Source of the DNA: Alkaliflexus imshenetskii DSM 15055
Lineage (GTDB): Bacteria; Bacteroidota; Bacteroidia; Bacteroidales; Marinilabiliaceae
Assembly (NCBI RefSeq): GCF_000517065.1
Contig: NZ_KI912105.1
Span: 2,056,820 to 2,120,819, forward strand
Direction: 5' to 3'
Length of the DNA stretch: 64,000 nt
How positions within the stretch are numbered: position 1 is the stretch's first letter; the number at the start of each line of letters is the position of its first letter. The translations under genes and the position numbers were made by a program. Shown one piece after another: positions 17,492 to 25,648 of this stretch. The notes beneath the pieces are model-generated. The model ran no database searches and was not told the origin of the DNA. It saw only the letters and a list, made by a program, of their open reading frames with translations.

Positions 17492-19219
17492 TTACTCTAC
17501 CCAAACAACTGAGCCCAGCGCTGCAATTCCATTTTCGTTGAACGCTTCTACAGCAAAGCAATACTTTTGTGTCGTGTTCAAGGCGTTAATGGTGATGGTA
17601 GTGTCATCCAAAACCTGATAATTGTGGTAAAGTCGCGATTCATCCACGCCAAAGCGGACATTGTAACCTGTTGCACCAGGCACCTTTGCCCATGAAAGTG
17701 ATACACTGCGCCGGTCATTCTGATTGCGAACCGCATCGACTGAAGCAACCGTTTCCGGAGCGACGCCATAACCCTTGCCAAAAACGCGGAACCCGCTCAA
17801 GGCAAAATGCCCATCAGGAACTTCCACGTTCTTAACCTTCACAAAACGGCAAGTAACCATTGTTGGAAGTTGTATGTAATCATGAGTATTGTCAACCATG
17901 TTCGCAGATTTATCAATCAACAGCGTCCAGTTTTTCCCATCGGTGGAACTCGCCACCGTGTAGCGGTGATAAAGTCCTGGTTGCCGGCCAAAAATATTGG
18001 TTTCATGTTCAGCAAAATTGAGTTGAAGGGCATACACATCGTGCAGTGCACCCAAATCGATGATTGCAAACTCTCCGGCATTGCCACTGGCAGCAGCCCA
18101 ATAGGTGCGGATATCCTCATCGGTGATATAGCTGGCAGGTAATGAGTCCACAGACGAAGAGACCTGAACCTCCTTGCCATAGGAGAGCAACATCCATCCC
18201 GGGAAAACATCTTCAAAACCATCGATTTTTTTGGTAGGCACAATCATTGGCCAATCGCCAAAACGCGTGACAGCGTGCATCGTTCCCTCCTCATCATAAA
18301 AAGCCGGATAGATACCAAGGCGGCGTTCAAAAATCTGTTTCTGAGAGATGGTGATGGTTCCGATTTGCCACAAGTTGTTATATGCATCCAGAAAAGAACT
18401 TCCGTGGCCTGCACCCGCTGCAAAACCTTCGGGTTTCCATGCAAATGGATTATGCGTCTGAATGGTGAACGGCCCCAGAGGGCTCTCGGCCTGATACACG
18501 CCGTCGGCATAACTCTTATATTCTGTACCCGGCCCAGAATATTGCAAATAATATACACCATTGTGCCTGGTCACCCATGCGCCTTCAATCCATGGCGCCT
18601 GATTAATCAACGTATTGTAGTCACCCGGCACTTCCCAGCCATATATCTCTGTCCTGGCGTGCATAAGTTCAACTGGCTCTCCAATAAATGCAAAATTGTT
18701 GTGATAATCTACTTCTACACCATAAATCGGATTGACATCCGAACAGCCCCAATAGAGATAGAGACGGCCATCGTCATCGAGGAAAAAAGCAGGATCCCAA
18801 ACAGGTTGCTGCAGCTCAGCTACAGCAACTGACCACTCGCCACTTAACGGATTTGCGCTTTTGTAAATGGTACTAAGGTCGTTGGAAGAGGCCAGAAAAA
18901 AGAGTGTGTCATCCAAGACAATTGCTGTGGGGGCATATTCTTCGATGGGAATCTGATTTGTTTCGATAAATGTCCATTGCACCAAATCTGTTGAGTGCCA
19001 ATAGCCGCCAGACTTGGATGCAAACAGGTAATACCTGTCGCGAAACCACACCACGGTAGGGTCAGCGGCTTCCCGGCGCGATGGCTCATCACTGCAAAAC
19101 CGATAGCTGATATTGACAGGATTGCAGATGGTTTGAAAGATTGCGGGCTCAGACTGGGTGGATGTTTGGCATCCAACAAGCACCATAAATAAAATTAGGG
19201 CTAATAAAAAAGGCTTCAT
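17492..19219 (-). CDS. GH43-family lipoprotein with discoidin and fibronectin III domains
   Basis: A 575-residue lipoprotein (lipobox LVGC, Cys17). The N-terminal half is a five-blade GH43/DUF377-type propeller: EAADPTVVWFRDRYYLF holds the first catalytic Asp, WDPAFFLDDDGRLYLYWG the second acidic blade, and WIEGAWVTRHNGVYYLQYSG the general-acid Glu, with GHGSSFLDAYNNLW closing the fold. From about residue 350 a discoidin (F5/8 type C) carbohydrate-binding module follows (YITDEDIRTYWAAASGNAG ... FVKVKNVEVPDG), then a C-terminal fibronectin III domain from about 490. It probably cleaves arabinan-, xylan- or galactan-type side chains at the cell surface. It is 13 bases from the preceding small membrane protein gene. 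Confidence 0.88.
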   Translation of the reverse strand: MKPFLLALILFMVLVGCQTSTQSEPAIFQTICNPVNISYRFCSDEPSRREAADPTVVWFRDRYYLFASKSGGYWHSTDLVQWTFIETNQIPIEEYAPTAIVLDDTLFFLASSNDLSTIYKSANPLSGEWSVAVAELQQPVWDPAFFLDDDGRLYLYWGCSDVNPIYGVEVDYHNNFAFIGEPVELMHARTEIYGWEVPGDYNTLINQAPWIEGAWVTRHNGVYYLQYSGPGTEYKSYADGVYQAESPLGPFTIQTHNPFAWKPEGFAAGAGHGSSFLDAYNNLWQIGTITISQKQIFERRLGIYPAFYDEEGTMHAVTRFGDWPMIVPTKKIDGFEDVFPGWMLLSYGKEVQVSSSVDSLPASYITDEDIRTYWAAASGNAGEFAIIDLGALHDVYALQLNFAEHETNIFGRQPGLYHRYTVASSTDGKNWTLLIDKSANMVDNTHDYIQLPTMVTCRFVKVKNVEVPDGHFALSGFRVFGKGYGVAPETVASVDAVRNQNDRRSVSLSWAKVPGATGYNVRFGVDESRLYHNYQVLDDTTITINALNTTQKYCFAVEAFNENGIAALGSVVWVE

Positions 19220-19232
19220 AACTTGTGTTGGG

Positions 19233-19634
19233 TTAATGTGAATTCGGTTGGAGTTTTACGTTTCTGTTTCTGAATAAGATAACTGCATAGGATACCCATA
19301 ATATGGTTTCGATGCTTATGGCAATTAAAATCGAGTTGTTAACTGTTCCACGGATAAACTCATAAGAACCCGCGCAGGCCAATCCAAACAAAGTAAGTCC
19401 GGCTGCCAGACAGATAAACTGGCGCACATCGGAATGTGGTAAATTACGCGTTGCAAACATCAGCACCGATAAACCCATCATAAACATTGCTACACGGCGT
19501 GCAAGAATTAATGTGGTGTCGGATGGCATAAGCCCAATGTCAATTATGAATGCGGCCGACATGAAAAACATCTGAAAGGCCAGATAAGCAAACAAAATAG
19601 CTGTGGCAATGGCAACAGTTTTAAAGAGATTCAT
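19233..19634 (-). CDS. Four-helix membrane protein of unknown function
   Basis: 133 residues with four predicted membrane helices at about 7-28, 44-62, 74-91 and 99-121. There is no cleavable signal, and short charged loops follow. The layout resembles small DUF4345-like inner-membrane proteins, but no diagnostic residues are seen. It is the first gene of the packed minus-strand run (13 bases before the GH43 gene), so its promoter should lie in 19635-19885. Function not recognised. Confidence 0.62.
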   Translation of the reverse strand: MNLFKTVAIATAILFAYLAFQMFFMSAAFIIDIGLMPSDTTLILARRVAMFMMGLSVLMFATRNLPHSDVRQFICLAAGLTLFGLACAGSYEFIRGTVNNSILIAISIETILWVSYAVILFRNRNVKLQPNSH

Positions 19635-19693
19635 TTTTGTAAAAGGTTAGTGGTTAGTAGTAATTTATGATAATCATACCTTGTGGGGGCACA

Positions 19694-19710
19694 ATATGTA
19701 TGATACATAT
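19694..19710. promoter_or_regulatory. Inverted repeat, possible operator ahead of the 19.6-kb gene run
   Basis: ATATGTA-TGA-TACATAT, a perfect 7-base dyad with a 3-base spacer, lies 60 bases upstream of the four-helix membrane protein start. Its size fits a dimeric regulator site, but no regulator gene is adjacent and no second copy was noticed. Confidence 0.3.
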
Positions 19711-19823
19711 AACTGCCGGCACTGGTATATAGTAAGGGAATCTAAAGCTAAGGAAAAAATGGCGAATTGATTTGGCTGCACTGGAAAAAATACATTTCGA
19801 TATTTGGTGCTCACCAAAAAGCA

Positions 19824-19855
19824 AACCGATGCCACTTTAGATAAGCGCATCGGTT
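19824..19855 (-). terminator. Terminator of the LVIVD lipoprotein gene
   Basis: A perfect 9-base stem (AACCGATGC / GCATCGGTT) with a 14-base loop. On the minus strand it is followed by TGCTTTTT. It lies 30 bases beyond the stop codon of the LVIVD gene. Confidence 0.75.
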
Positions 19856-19885
19856 GGAAAGATTCAATTAAAAACCTAAAAGAGT

Positions 19886-21166
19886 TTATCCTACTGGAAT
19901 GTGTGACATCAGAGAAATGTTTTTAATATCGGAATAATCGTATAGGTAAAATCCATCATCGCCAATCATAAATAGCAACCCGTTAATCGGAATTACATCA
20001 TATGCCTTAATAAATGGGAACCTAACTATTTCATTTTGTTTGATGCGGGTTTTATCAGTTGCATCGAAAACTTTCAAACCAGCGTCTCCTTCGCATACAA
20101 ACAATACACTACCATCGATACCTAAGCCATACGGACTAACCATGTCAAATGAGCCCACCAACGTATTGTTTTTGTAATTTTCCGAAAGCTGAATAACATC
20201 CAAACGATTCACATTACTTCCACACATTGTTCCTCCCCGCAAAGTCACATAGGCATAGCCATCTGCCACAACCACCGGATCGCAAGCTGTCACATGCCAA
20301 AAATTACTAACTAACAAAGGCGCTAAGGGCACCTCTAAACTGAAGATTCTCATCCCAGATGATGTTCCTAAAAACATGTGGTTATCATACATGAAGATGG
20401 TTTCCACATCCCAACCAACGTTTTGTTTTCCAGCGGCTACCGGGTTGTCTGGCGCTGACACATCAAAAAAATAACAGGTGGATATGTCCACTGCATAAAG
20501 AAAGTCATTGTAAAGACCGAACCGAGCCATTGAACCAGCCACACCCACAGTTGAACCTGAAGAACCCCCCACGCCATTTCCAGAGCCAAAAAATGCCCAA
20601 TCGTTGTGCATCCAACGCCATGTTGGATATATTGGATAATACTGAGGCTCTAGTTCTTGTCGAATGGTTTCCACACGCCAATCAACTACCACACCTTGCT
20701 CTCGATTCACATCCAATTGACGATAATTATTGCCTGTGGGTGGCACCATATATGGTAAGGCGTCTTGTACACGGGCAACCTCCTTTATTGATGTTACATC
20801 CGATACATCAATCGATACCAAATCAACAAAACTGTCGGCATATAAAATATTATATCGGACGGCGATGTCAACACAACCGGGTATCTCGATGAAAGCAACA
20901 TTCTGCGGCGATTTAGGATTGCTTAAATCTAAAACATGTACGCCCTTCATAAACTCTACCACAAAAATATGGTCGTCCTTGAAGTATATCTTGCCGGGCT
21001 TCTCCAGATTTCTGGCAGATGAAGCTTTCACCGCAGCCCGCAACTTATCAAAAGTCATGTAAATGGGTGCGTTGGCTCTAAACTCCTCTGTATAAGTGTC
21101 CATACAAGCGGATAGACAAAAAACGGAGATTAATAATGTTATAAGTGTATATTTCGCTTTCATCAT
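19886..21166 (-). CDS. LVIVD-repeat lipoprotein (beta-propeller-like)
   Basis: A 426-residue lipoprotein with lipobox CLSAC (Cys21). The body is built of repeated blades of the LVIVD type: HIFVVEFMKGVHVLDLSNPK, NILYADSFVDLVSIDVSDV, LYAVDISTCYFFDVSAPDNP, MFLGTSSGMRIFSLEVPLAP, AYVTLRGGTMCG, LFVCEGDAGLKVFDATDKT and LFMIGDDGFYLYDYSD. These are typical of surface-anchored propellers in Bacteroidota whose ligands are mostly unknown. The upstream gene ends 4 bases before this start, so the two are co-translated. A terminator follows. Confidence 0.85.
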   Translation of the reverse strand: MMKAKYTLITLLISVFCLSACMDTYTEEFRANAPIYMTFDKLRAAVKASSARNLEKPGKIYFKDDHIFVVEFMKGVHVLDLSNPKSPQNVAFIEIPGCVDIAVRYNILYADSFVDLVSIDVSDVTSIKEVARVQDALPYMVPPTGNNYRQLDVNREQGVVVDWRVETIRQELEPQYYPIYPTWRWMHNDWAFFGSGNGVGGSSGSTVGVAGSMARFGLYNDFLYAVDISTCYFFDVSAPDNPVAAGKQNVGWDVETIFMYDNHMFLGTSSGMRIFSLEVPLAPLLVSNFWHVTACDPVVVADGYAYVTLRGGTMCGSNVNRLDVIQLSENYKNNTLVGSFDMVSPYGLGIDGSVLFVCEGDAGLKVFDATDKTRIKQNEIVRFPFIKAYDVIPINGLLFMIGDDGFYLYDYSDIKNISLMSHIPVG

Positions 21167-21170
21167 TTAT

Positions 21171-21983
21171 CTAGTTTATGATTATACCAAGTTTTATGGT
21201 TAGCCGGTTGTAATCCACATCAAGACTATAGTCATTGTTTGCAGCATAATTTAATCGATGGAAACGATATCCTGCCGAAATAGTAATGGCGTACCCGGAG
21301 CGGGTCTGACTGAAAATACCAATCGCTGGATTAACAAGAAACCCACCTTTGGCCTTAAATGGAGTATTCTCCTCCACAGGCCAGGGCCATATCATGCCAG
21401 GAGCGTTGCCATTATTTATAATTGCCCCATAGGAAGTGCGGGATTTTTCTATTGGAAAGAGATAGCCGCCATGTAAAATGAGAAAAGGAACGGTACGCCC
21501 ACTTCGTAGATTATACATCGCATTTACAGTTGCGGGCACATACGTTTCATGAAGAAACTCGACACCGCTGCCTAACCCAAAGGATAACTTGCTGAATACA
21601 GAGTAATTAAAGGAAGAACTTACAACAAATGGCGCTGATTGACGATTCTCCGGATTTCCGACTAAAAGTCCCATCTCGCTTAAGTTGAAGAATCGGTTGT
21701 TTGACACAACTACTTCATCGAAATTATCTGTTTTATCCTGCTTGATTCGCGGTGGTCTGTTTTTGGATATAAACTCAACTTCAGAGGCATCTAAAACAAA
21801 TGTGCTTTGTTGAGAAACGATTTGGATCTTTTCTAAATCGGAGGTGTAAATGTAATCACCCTTAATCACCCTGCCGTCCTTTAGGTGTATGAAGCCCCGG
21901 GCATAACTTCCTGACTCAATTTGAGCATAGAGAGGGACAAAGAGAAATGTTGTGATTAGGGAAAGCAAAAGTTTTACCATCAT
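21171..21983 (-). CDS. Exported protein, probable outer-membrane beta-barrel
   Basis: 270 residues with a clear signal peptide (MVKLLLSLITTFLFVPLYAQ). Residues 25-75 form a small beta domain (GFIHLKDGRVIKGDYIYTSD ... LDASEVEFISK). The C-terminal two thirds reads as alternating amphipathic strands with aromatic girdles (FNYSVFSKLSFGLGSGVEF, PFLILHGGYLF, AITISAGYRFHRLNYA, DYNRLTIKLGIIIN), typical of an 8- to 10-strand outer-membrane barrel. It is translationally coupled (4-base gap) to the LVIVD lipoprotein downstream, suggesting a surface pair. No specific family recognised. Confidence 0.66.
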   Translation of the reverse strand: MMVKLLLSLITTFLFVPLYAQIESGSYARGFIHLKDGRVIKGDYIYTSDLEKIQIVSQQSTFVLDASEVEFISKNRPPRIKQDKTDNFDEVVVSNNRFFNLSEMGLLVGNPENRQSAPFVVSSSFNYSVFSKLSFGLGSGVEFLHETYVPATVNAMYNLRSGRTVPFLILHGGYLFPIEKSRTSYGAIINNGNAPGMIWPWPVEENTPFKAKGGFLVNPAIGIFSQTRSGYAITISAGYRFHRLNYAANNDYSLDVDYNRLTIKLGIIIN

Positions 21984-22073
21984 CGTAAGTTTTTCATATT
22001 GATGATGATAAATAAATAGGTTGCGCCTAATACAAAATTAAATATACAAAAGAGAAATCCATGCTACTCCAAT

Positions 22074-23063
22074 CTAAAAGAAAAGCGAAACCAGTTCGTC
22101 AGCTGATTCATTCAAGGTGTTTAGCAGTTCACAACTTCTAATTGATTCTCTTAAATCATTTTTAGAATGATACTTACCCTCAATCATATTAATTAATTGT
22201 TTTATAATGCTTGCATCAGGATGGTTGGATTTTATGTCGGCATGGGAAATGCGACCTTTATCTACTTTCATCTGAACTGCAAACACATAACCATTAAATA
22301 CCGAACGTTTCCTGAACTCATAGGGTGGGCCATAGCTGTAGTTCCATTCAGTGGTAGAATATTTCTCCTCACTGAGTTTCTCAATGGCCATCACTTCCGA
22401 TTCAAGAAAATCAGAAAATATTATCCCATTGTTTGATTGTCTGATAGCTTCTTCCAGTTCAACTAAAAATTCATTGGCAGATGTAATTCTGTTGAATATC
22501 TCAGTAAGATTCATCACCTGGCTTCGAACGGATTTTACCGCCTTGTCGCGAAAGCGCGTAGGATCACTCTTAAGACTGCCGGTAAGCATGTCGAGCCGCG
22601 AGTTAAACAACAACGTGCCATGGTGCATCACACGCCGCTTATAAACATGACAGGCATTTCCGGAGATTTTTTTAAAGTTGACCAGCAAATCATTACGGTC
22701 GCCACTTCTGGCCGGAATGCCCCAACTGTTTAACACATCCACAATGGGTTGAGTGGCGCACTTAAAATTCACCAAATCATGCGTTTCTCCGTTTTTAATA
22801 AAGCAGAAGTTTATGTTTCCCTCGTCGTGAAATACAGTACCTCCGCCCGACAAGCGGCGATAAAGAGGGATATCATTGGCTTCGAGAAATGAAAGATTTA
22901 TCTCAGCCAGCGCATTCTGATGTTTACCAATAATCACTGAGGGTTTGTTGATATAGAAGAAATGCACATCCTCAGCCACATGCCGCAACAGGTACTCTTC
23001 GGCTGCAAGGTTAAAGGCCGGGTTGTTACTTCGGCTGATAATGGAGCGGGTATGTTCAGACAT
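22074..23063 (-). CDS. lplA: Lipoate-protein ligase A
   Basis: 329 residues matching the LplA length (about 338 in E. coli). The lipoyl-AMP pocket is evident: NPAFNLAAEEYLL, FFYINKPSVIIGKHQNA, and RRLSGGGTVFHDEGNINF (the RRxSGGG loop). The catalytic lysine region is KISGNACHVYKRRVMHHGTLLFN. The C-terminal accessory domain continues with WNYSYGPPYEF. It activates free lipoate with ATP and attaches it to E2/GcvH lipoyl domains. It is divergent from dtd across a 180-base gap and is transcribed alone. Confidence 0.93.
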   Translation of the reverse strand: MSEHTRSIISRSNNPAFNLAAEEYLLRHVAEDVHFFYINKPSVIIGKHQNALAEINLSFLEANDIPLYRRLSGGGTVFHDEGNINFCFIKNGETHDLVNFKCATQPIVDVLNSWGIPARSGDRNDLLVNFKKISGNACHVYKRRVMHHGTLLFNSRLDMLTGSLKSDPTRFRDKAVKSVRSQVMNLTEIFNRITSANEFLVELEEAIRQSNNGIIFSDFLESEVMAIEKLSEEKYSTTEWNYSYGPPYEFRKRSVFNGYVFAVQMKVDKGRISHADIKSNHPDASIIKQLINMIEGKYHSKNDLRESIRSCELLNTLNESADELVSLFF

Positions 23064-23246
23064 GGTGACTTTTTACTTACTATTCGTATTTTATTGACAA
23101 TGTAAAGATAAAACCACAATCGGAAATTTAAGTTTAATGCCAACATCAATGAAAGCACCGAATCTGAAAATGAAACAAACAAATCTTTTTATCTTTAAAC
23201 GGCTAAAAGTAAAAATATATTTAAACATCGTAACTTCCGCACCGAA

Positions 23247-23699
23247 ATGAGGGTTGTAATACAAAGAGTTACCAAGGCAAAAGTAACCACATCATCCGGA
23301 CATGAGTCGCATATTGAAAGAGGTCTGATGATTCTCGTAGGCATTGAGCATCGGGATAACGAAACCGATGCCGATTGGCTGGCCAATAAAATTGTGGCAC
23401 TTCGCATTTTCGATGATGAGAACGGCGTGATGAACAAAAGTGTGATGGATGTGGATGGTGGATTGATGGTCATCAGCCAGTTTACATTGCATGCGCGCAC
23501 CAAAAAAGGCAACAGACCTTCGTATATCGAAGCTGCCCAACCCAACGTCTCGGTTCCCTTGTACAATTTGTTTGTAAAGAAACTGGAGACCATAACCAAT
23601 AAAACTGTTGCCACTGGCGTGTTTGGTGATTACATGCAAATATCGCTAGTGAACGATGGCCCGGTGACCATCGTGATGGATTCCCAAAATCGTGAATAG
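23247..23699 (+). CDS. dtd: D-aminoacyl-tRNA deacylase
   Basis: A 150-residue proofreading enzyme that hydrolyses D-amino acids (and Gly) from tRNA. Both catalytic motifs are intact: SQFTLHARTKKGNRPSY (family SQFTLxxxxxKGxRPSF) and the Gly-cisPro motif in NDGPVTIVMDS. The start MRVVIQRVTKAKVT matches the family exactly. It leads a three-gene plus-strand unit with the MazG-like gene (32 bases) and deoC (43 bases). Confidence 0.95.
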   Translation: MRVVIQRVTKAKVTTSSGHESHIERGLMILVGIEHRDNETDADWLANKIVALRIFDDENGVMNKSVMDVDGGLMVISQFTLHARTKKGNRPSYIEAAQPNVSVPLYNLFVKKLETITNKTVATGVFGDYMQISLVNDGPVTIVMDSQNRE

Positions 23700-23731
23700 C
23701 TTAGAGGCTGCTTACTTTAAAATCGTTACAA

Positions 23732-24058
23732 ATGACAATTGAAGCGTTACAACAATCGGTAGATGGCTGGATAAAAACCCATGGAGTGAAATATTTCAGC
23801 GAACTTACGAACACAGCCATCCTGATGGAAGAGGTGGGCGAGCTGGCACGGCTGATGGCACGGAAATATGGCGATCAGTCGTTTAAAGCAGATGAGTCGG
23901 ATCGTGACCTGGGTGATGAAATGGCCGATGTACTCTGGGTTTTGGTTTGTCTGGCCAACCAAACGGGAGTGAACCTGACCGACGCCATTCAGGCCAACAT
24001 AGAAAAGAAAACGCGCCGGGATGCCGAAAGACATAAAAACAATCCAAAACTTAAATAG
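23732..24058 (+). CDS. MazG-like nucleotide pyrophosphohydrolase
   Basis: A 108-residue single-domain all-alpha NTP-PPase. Metal-binding acidic helices are visible: ILMEEVGELARLMARK (EExxE) and DLGDEMADVLWVLVCLANQ (ExxD). It likely hydrolyses non-canonical or excess nucleoside triphosphates to monophosphates. It lies between dtd and deoC, and the three together form a small housekeeping and salvage unit. The short length (MazG is about 260) indicates the MazG-like or dimeric single-domain type. Confidence 0.88.
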   Translation: MTIEALQQSVDGWIKTHGVKYFSELTNTAILMEEVGELARLMARKYGDQSFKADESDRDLGDEMADVLWVLVCLANQTGVNLTDAIQANIEKKTRRDAERHKNNPKLK

Positions 24059-24101
24059 AGTAAATCATAAATAACTGATAATAAAACAGAAAGAATAAAT
24101 T

Positions 24102-24980
24102 ATGGAAACGTATCCTTTATTTGAATTGTTTCAAGAGGACTTTGAAAAAATCCCTTCTTTTGATGCCGCCACCTTAGAGAAACCTTCGGCATCGGAAGAT
24201 TTGCTGAAACGCATTTTCAATTGCATCGATCTTACCAGCCTGAACACCACCGATAGCAGCAACTCAATTGAGGAGTTTTGCGAGAAAGTAAGCAACTTTC
24301 CGGCGGCCTTTCCCGACATGCCAAATGTAGCTGCCGTGTGCGTTTATCCGGTTTTTGCATCCATACCCACCACCAAACTACGTAATCTGGAAGTAGAGCG
24401 CGCGGTGGTTTCAGCAGGATTCCCATCGTCACAAACCTTTCTCGACACCAAAATAGAAGAGACCAAACGCGCAGTGTTTTTTGGTGCCAATGAGATAGAT
24501 ATAGTGCTTTCGGTGGGCGAGTTTCTGGAAGGAAACTATGAATTTGCCGGGAATGAAATCACCGCCATTAAAGGAGCAATGGGCGACGCACATCTTAAAG
24601 TGATACTTGAGACAGGTGCACTTAACAGCAACGAAAACATTTGGAAAGCAAGTTTGCTGGCAATGGAAGCCGGCGCCGACTTTATCAAGACTTCCACCGG
24701 AAAAATGAGCCCGGCCGCCACACCCGAAGCCGCCTGGATAATGACGCATGCCATCCGCGCCTTTGCTCAGAAAAAGAAGAAAATCATCGGCTTTAAACCA
24801 GCAGGAGGCATTGTAACTGTTGAAGATGCATTGGTTTACTGGAGCATTCAACAAGAAGTGTTAGGCGAAAAATGGCTCACCAATAAACTTTTCCGACTTG
24901 GAGCAAGCCGCTTAGCAAACAATATTCTCACCGAAATTGAAAGTTTGAGAGGCACTGGAAAAACCGTCAGCTATTTCTAA
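24102..24980 (+). CDS. deoC: Deoxyribose-phosphate aldolase
   Basis: A 292-residue class I aldolase converting 2-deoxy-D-ribose 5-phosphate to acetaldehyde and glyceraldehyde 3-phosphate in deoxynucleoside catabolism. The Schiff-base lysine is in GADFIKTSTGKMSPAATPE, and the proton-relay lysine in KIIGFKPAGGIVTVEDAL. LTSLNTTDS and AAVCVYPVF mark strands 1 and 2. It is longer than E. coli DeoC (259), with about 30 extra N-terminal residues, as is usual in Bacteroidota. Last gene of the dtd unit. Confidence 0.94.
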   Translation: METYPLFELFQEDFEKIPSFDAATLEKPSASEDLLKRIFNCIDLTSLNTTDSSNSIEEFCEKVSNFPAAFPDMPNVAAVCVYPVFASIPTTKLRNLEVERAVVSAGFPSSQTFLDTKIEETKRAVFFGANEIDIVLSVGEFLEGNYEFAGNEITAIKGAMGDAHLKVILETGALNSNENIWKASLLAMEAGADFIKTSTGKMSPAATPEAAWIMTHAIRAFAQKKKKIIGFKPAGGIVTVEDALVYWSIQQEVLGEKWLTNKLFRLGASRLANNILTEIESLRGTGKTVSYF

Positions 24981-25013
24981 CAATTGATTGCTAACTCAGA
25001 CTGTTGTAAGAAC

Positions 25014-25529
25014 TCATTTACGATTATGAGGCCGCACTCGGTTCATGGTATCGGCAAAATTAACAGGCGGATAGCTCGTTGATTGAGCCGAAACCACCAT
25101 GAATTGCTCCTTCCCGTTTTTAAGTTTAACGGTGAGAAGGTATGCTTTGCTGCCATCTTCGGTTACTTGAAAAAGAGCATACAGAAATCGCTTTACAGAT
25201 ACATCATTAATATCATCAAAACTAACTATTTGGTCATAGTCACCTATCTTTTTTGTTAAACCTTTGTATGATACCGATATTTGACCAAGTTTTGTAAGTG
25301 CCCGCCTGATTTTTAGATGACAGAATAGCACCAGAAACGCCACAGATAAAACAATGAAAATAAGCAGTATAACATACATCCTGAACGAAAGACCTAAGGA
25401 GTGCGTAGCCAGGGTTAATAAGGATGGCGTAAGAGAAACCAGCGGAATTGCAAAAATTCCGGCACGGCTCAAAACTCTTATCTGATTTAACGATAACGTT
25501 TTTGATGTGTAAATATCGAATGAGTTCAT
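25014..25529 (-). CDS. Membrane protein with two TM helices and a PH-like domain
   Basis: 171 residues with the start at 25529 (MNSFDIYTSK); a longer frame up to 25730 would overlap the divergent AlbA gene and adds a non-conserved segment. Two helices lie at about 25-45 and 53-75 (YVILLIFIVLSVAFLVLFCH). The C-terminal part alternates strands (GQISVSYKGL, GDYDQIVSFDDINDVSVK, KAYLLTVKLKNGKEQFMV), compatible with a PH-like fold. It resembles the gene at 16990-17463 in plan. Function unknown. Confidence 0.62.
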   Translation of the reverse strand: MNSFDIYTSKTLSLNQIRVLSRAGIFAIPLVSLTPSLLTLATHSLGLSFRMYVILLIFIVLSVAFLVLFCHLKIRRALTKLGQISVSYKGLTKKIGDYDQIVSFDDINDVSVKRFLYALFQVTEDGSKAYLLTVKLKNGKEQFMVVSAQSTSYPPVNFADTMNRVRPHNRK

Positions 25530-25624
25530 TGGGTATGGATTAAACAAGGCAGTTCTGGGTAAGGAGAACACCGAGACTTCAAAATACAAAAATCTGAATA
25601 AAACCAAAACTAATAATAATTCAG

Positions 25625-25632
25625 TAATTTTG
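25625..25632 (+). promoter_or_regulatory. Possible -7 promoter element of the AlbA/ATPase gene
   Basis: TAATTTTG matches the Bacteroidota -7 consensus TAnnTTTG and lies 16 bases before the ATG, implying a very short leader. No good -33 TTTG was found at the usual spacing. Confidence 0.35.
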
Positions 25633-25648
25633 TGAGAAAAGAAATCAG

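Noticed and set aside
24429-24854. 141-codon frame opposite deoC
   Set aside because: Antisense shadow of a conserved aldolase; composition follows the complement of deoC codons.
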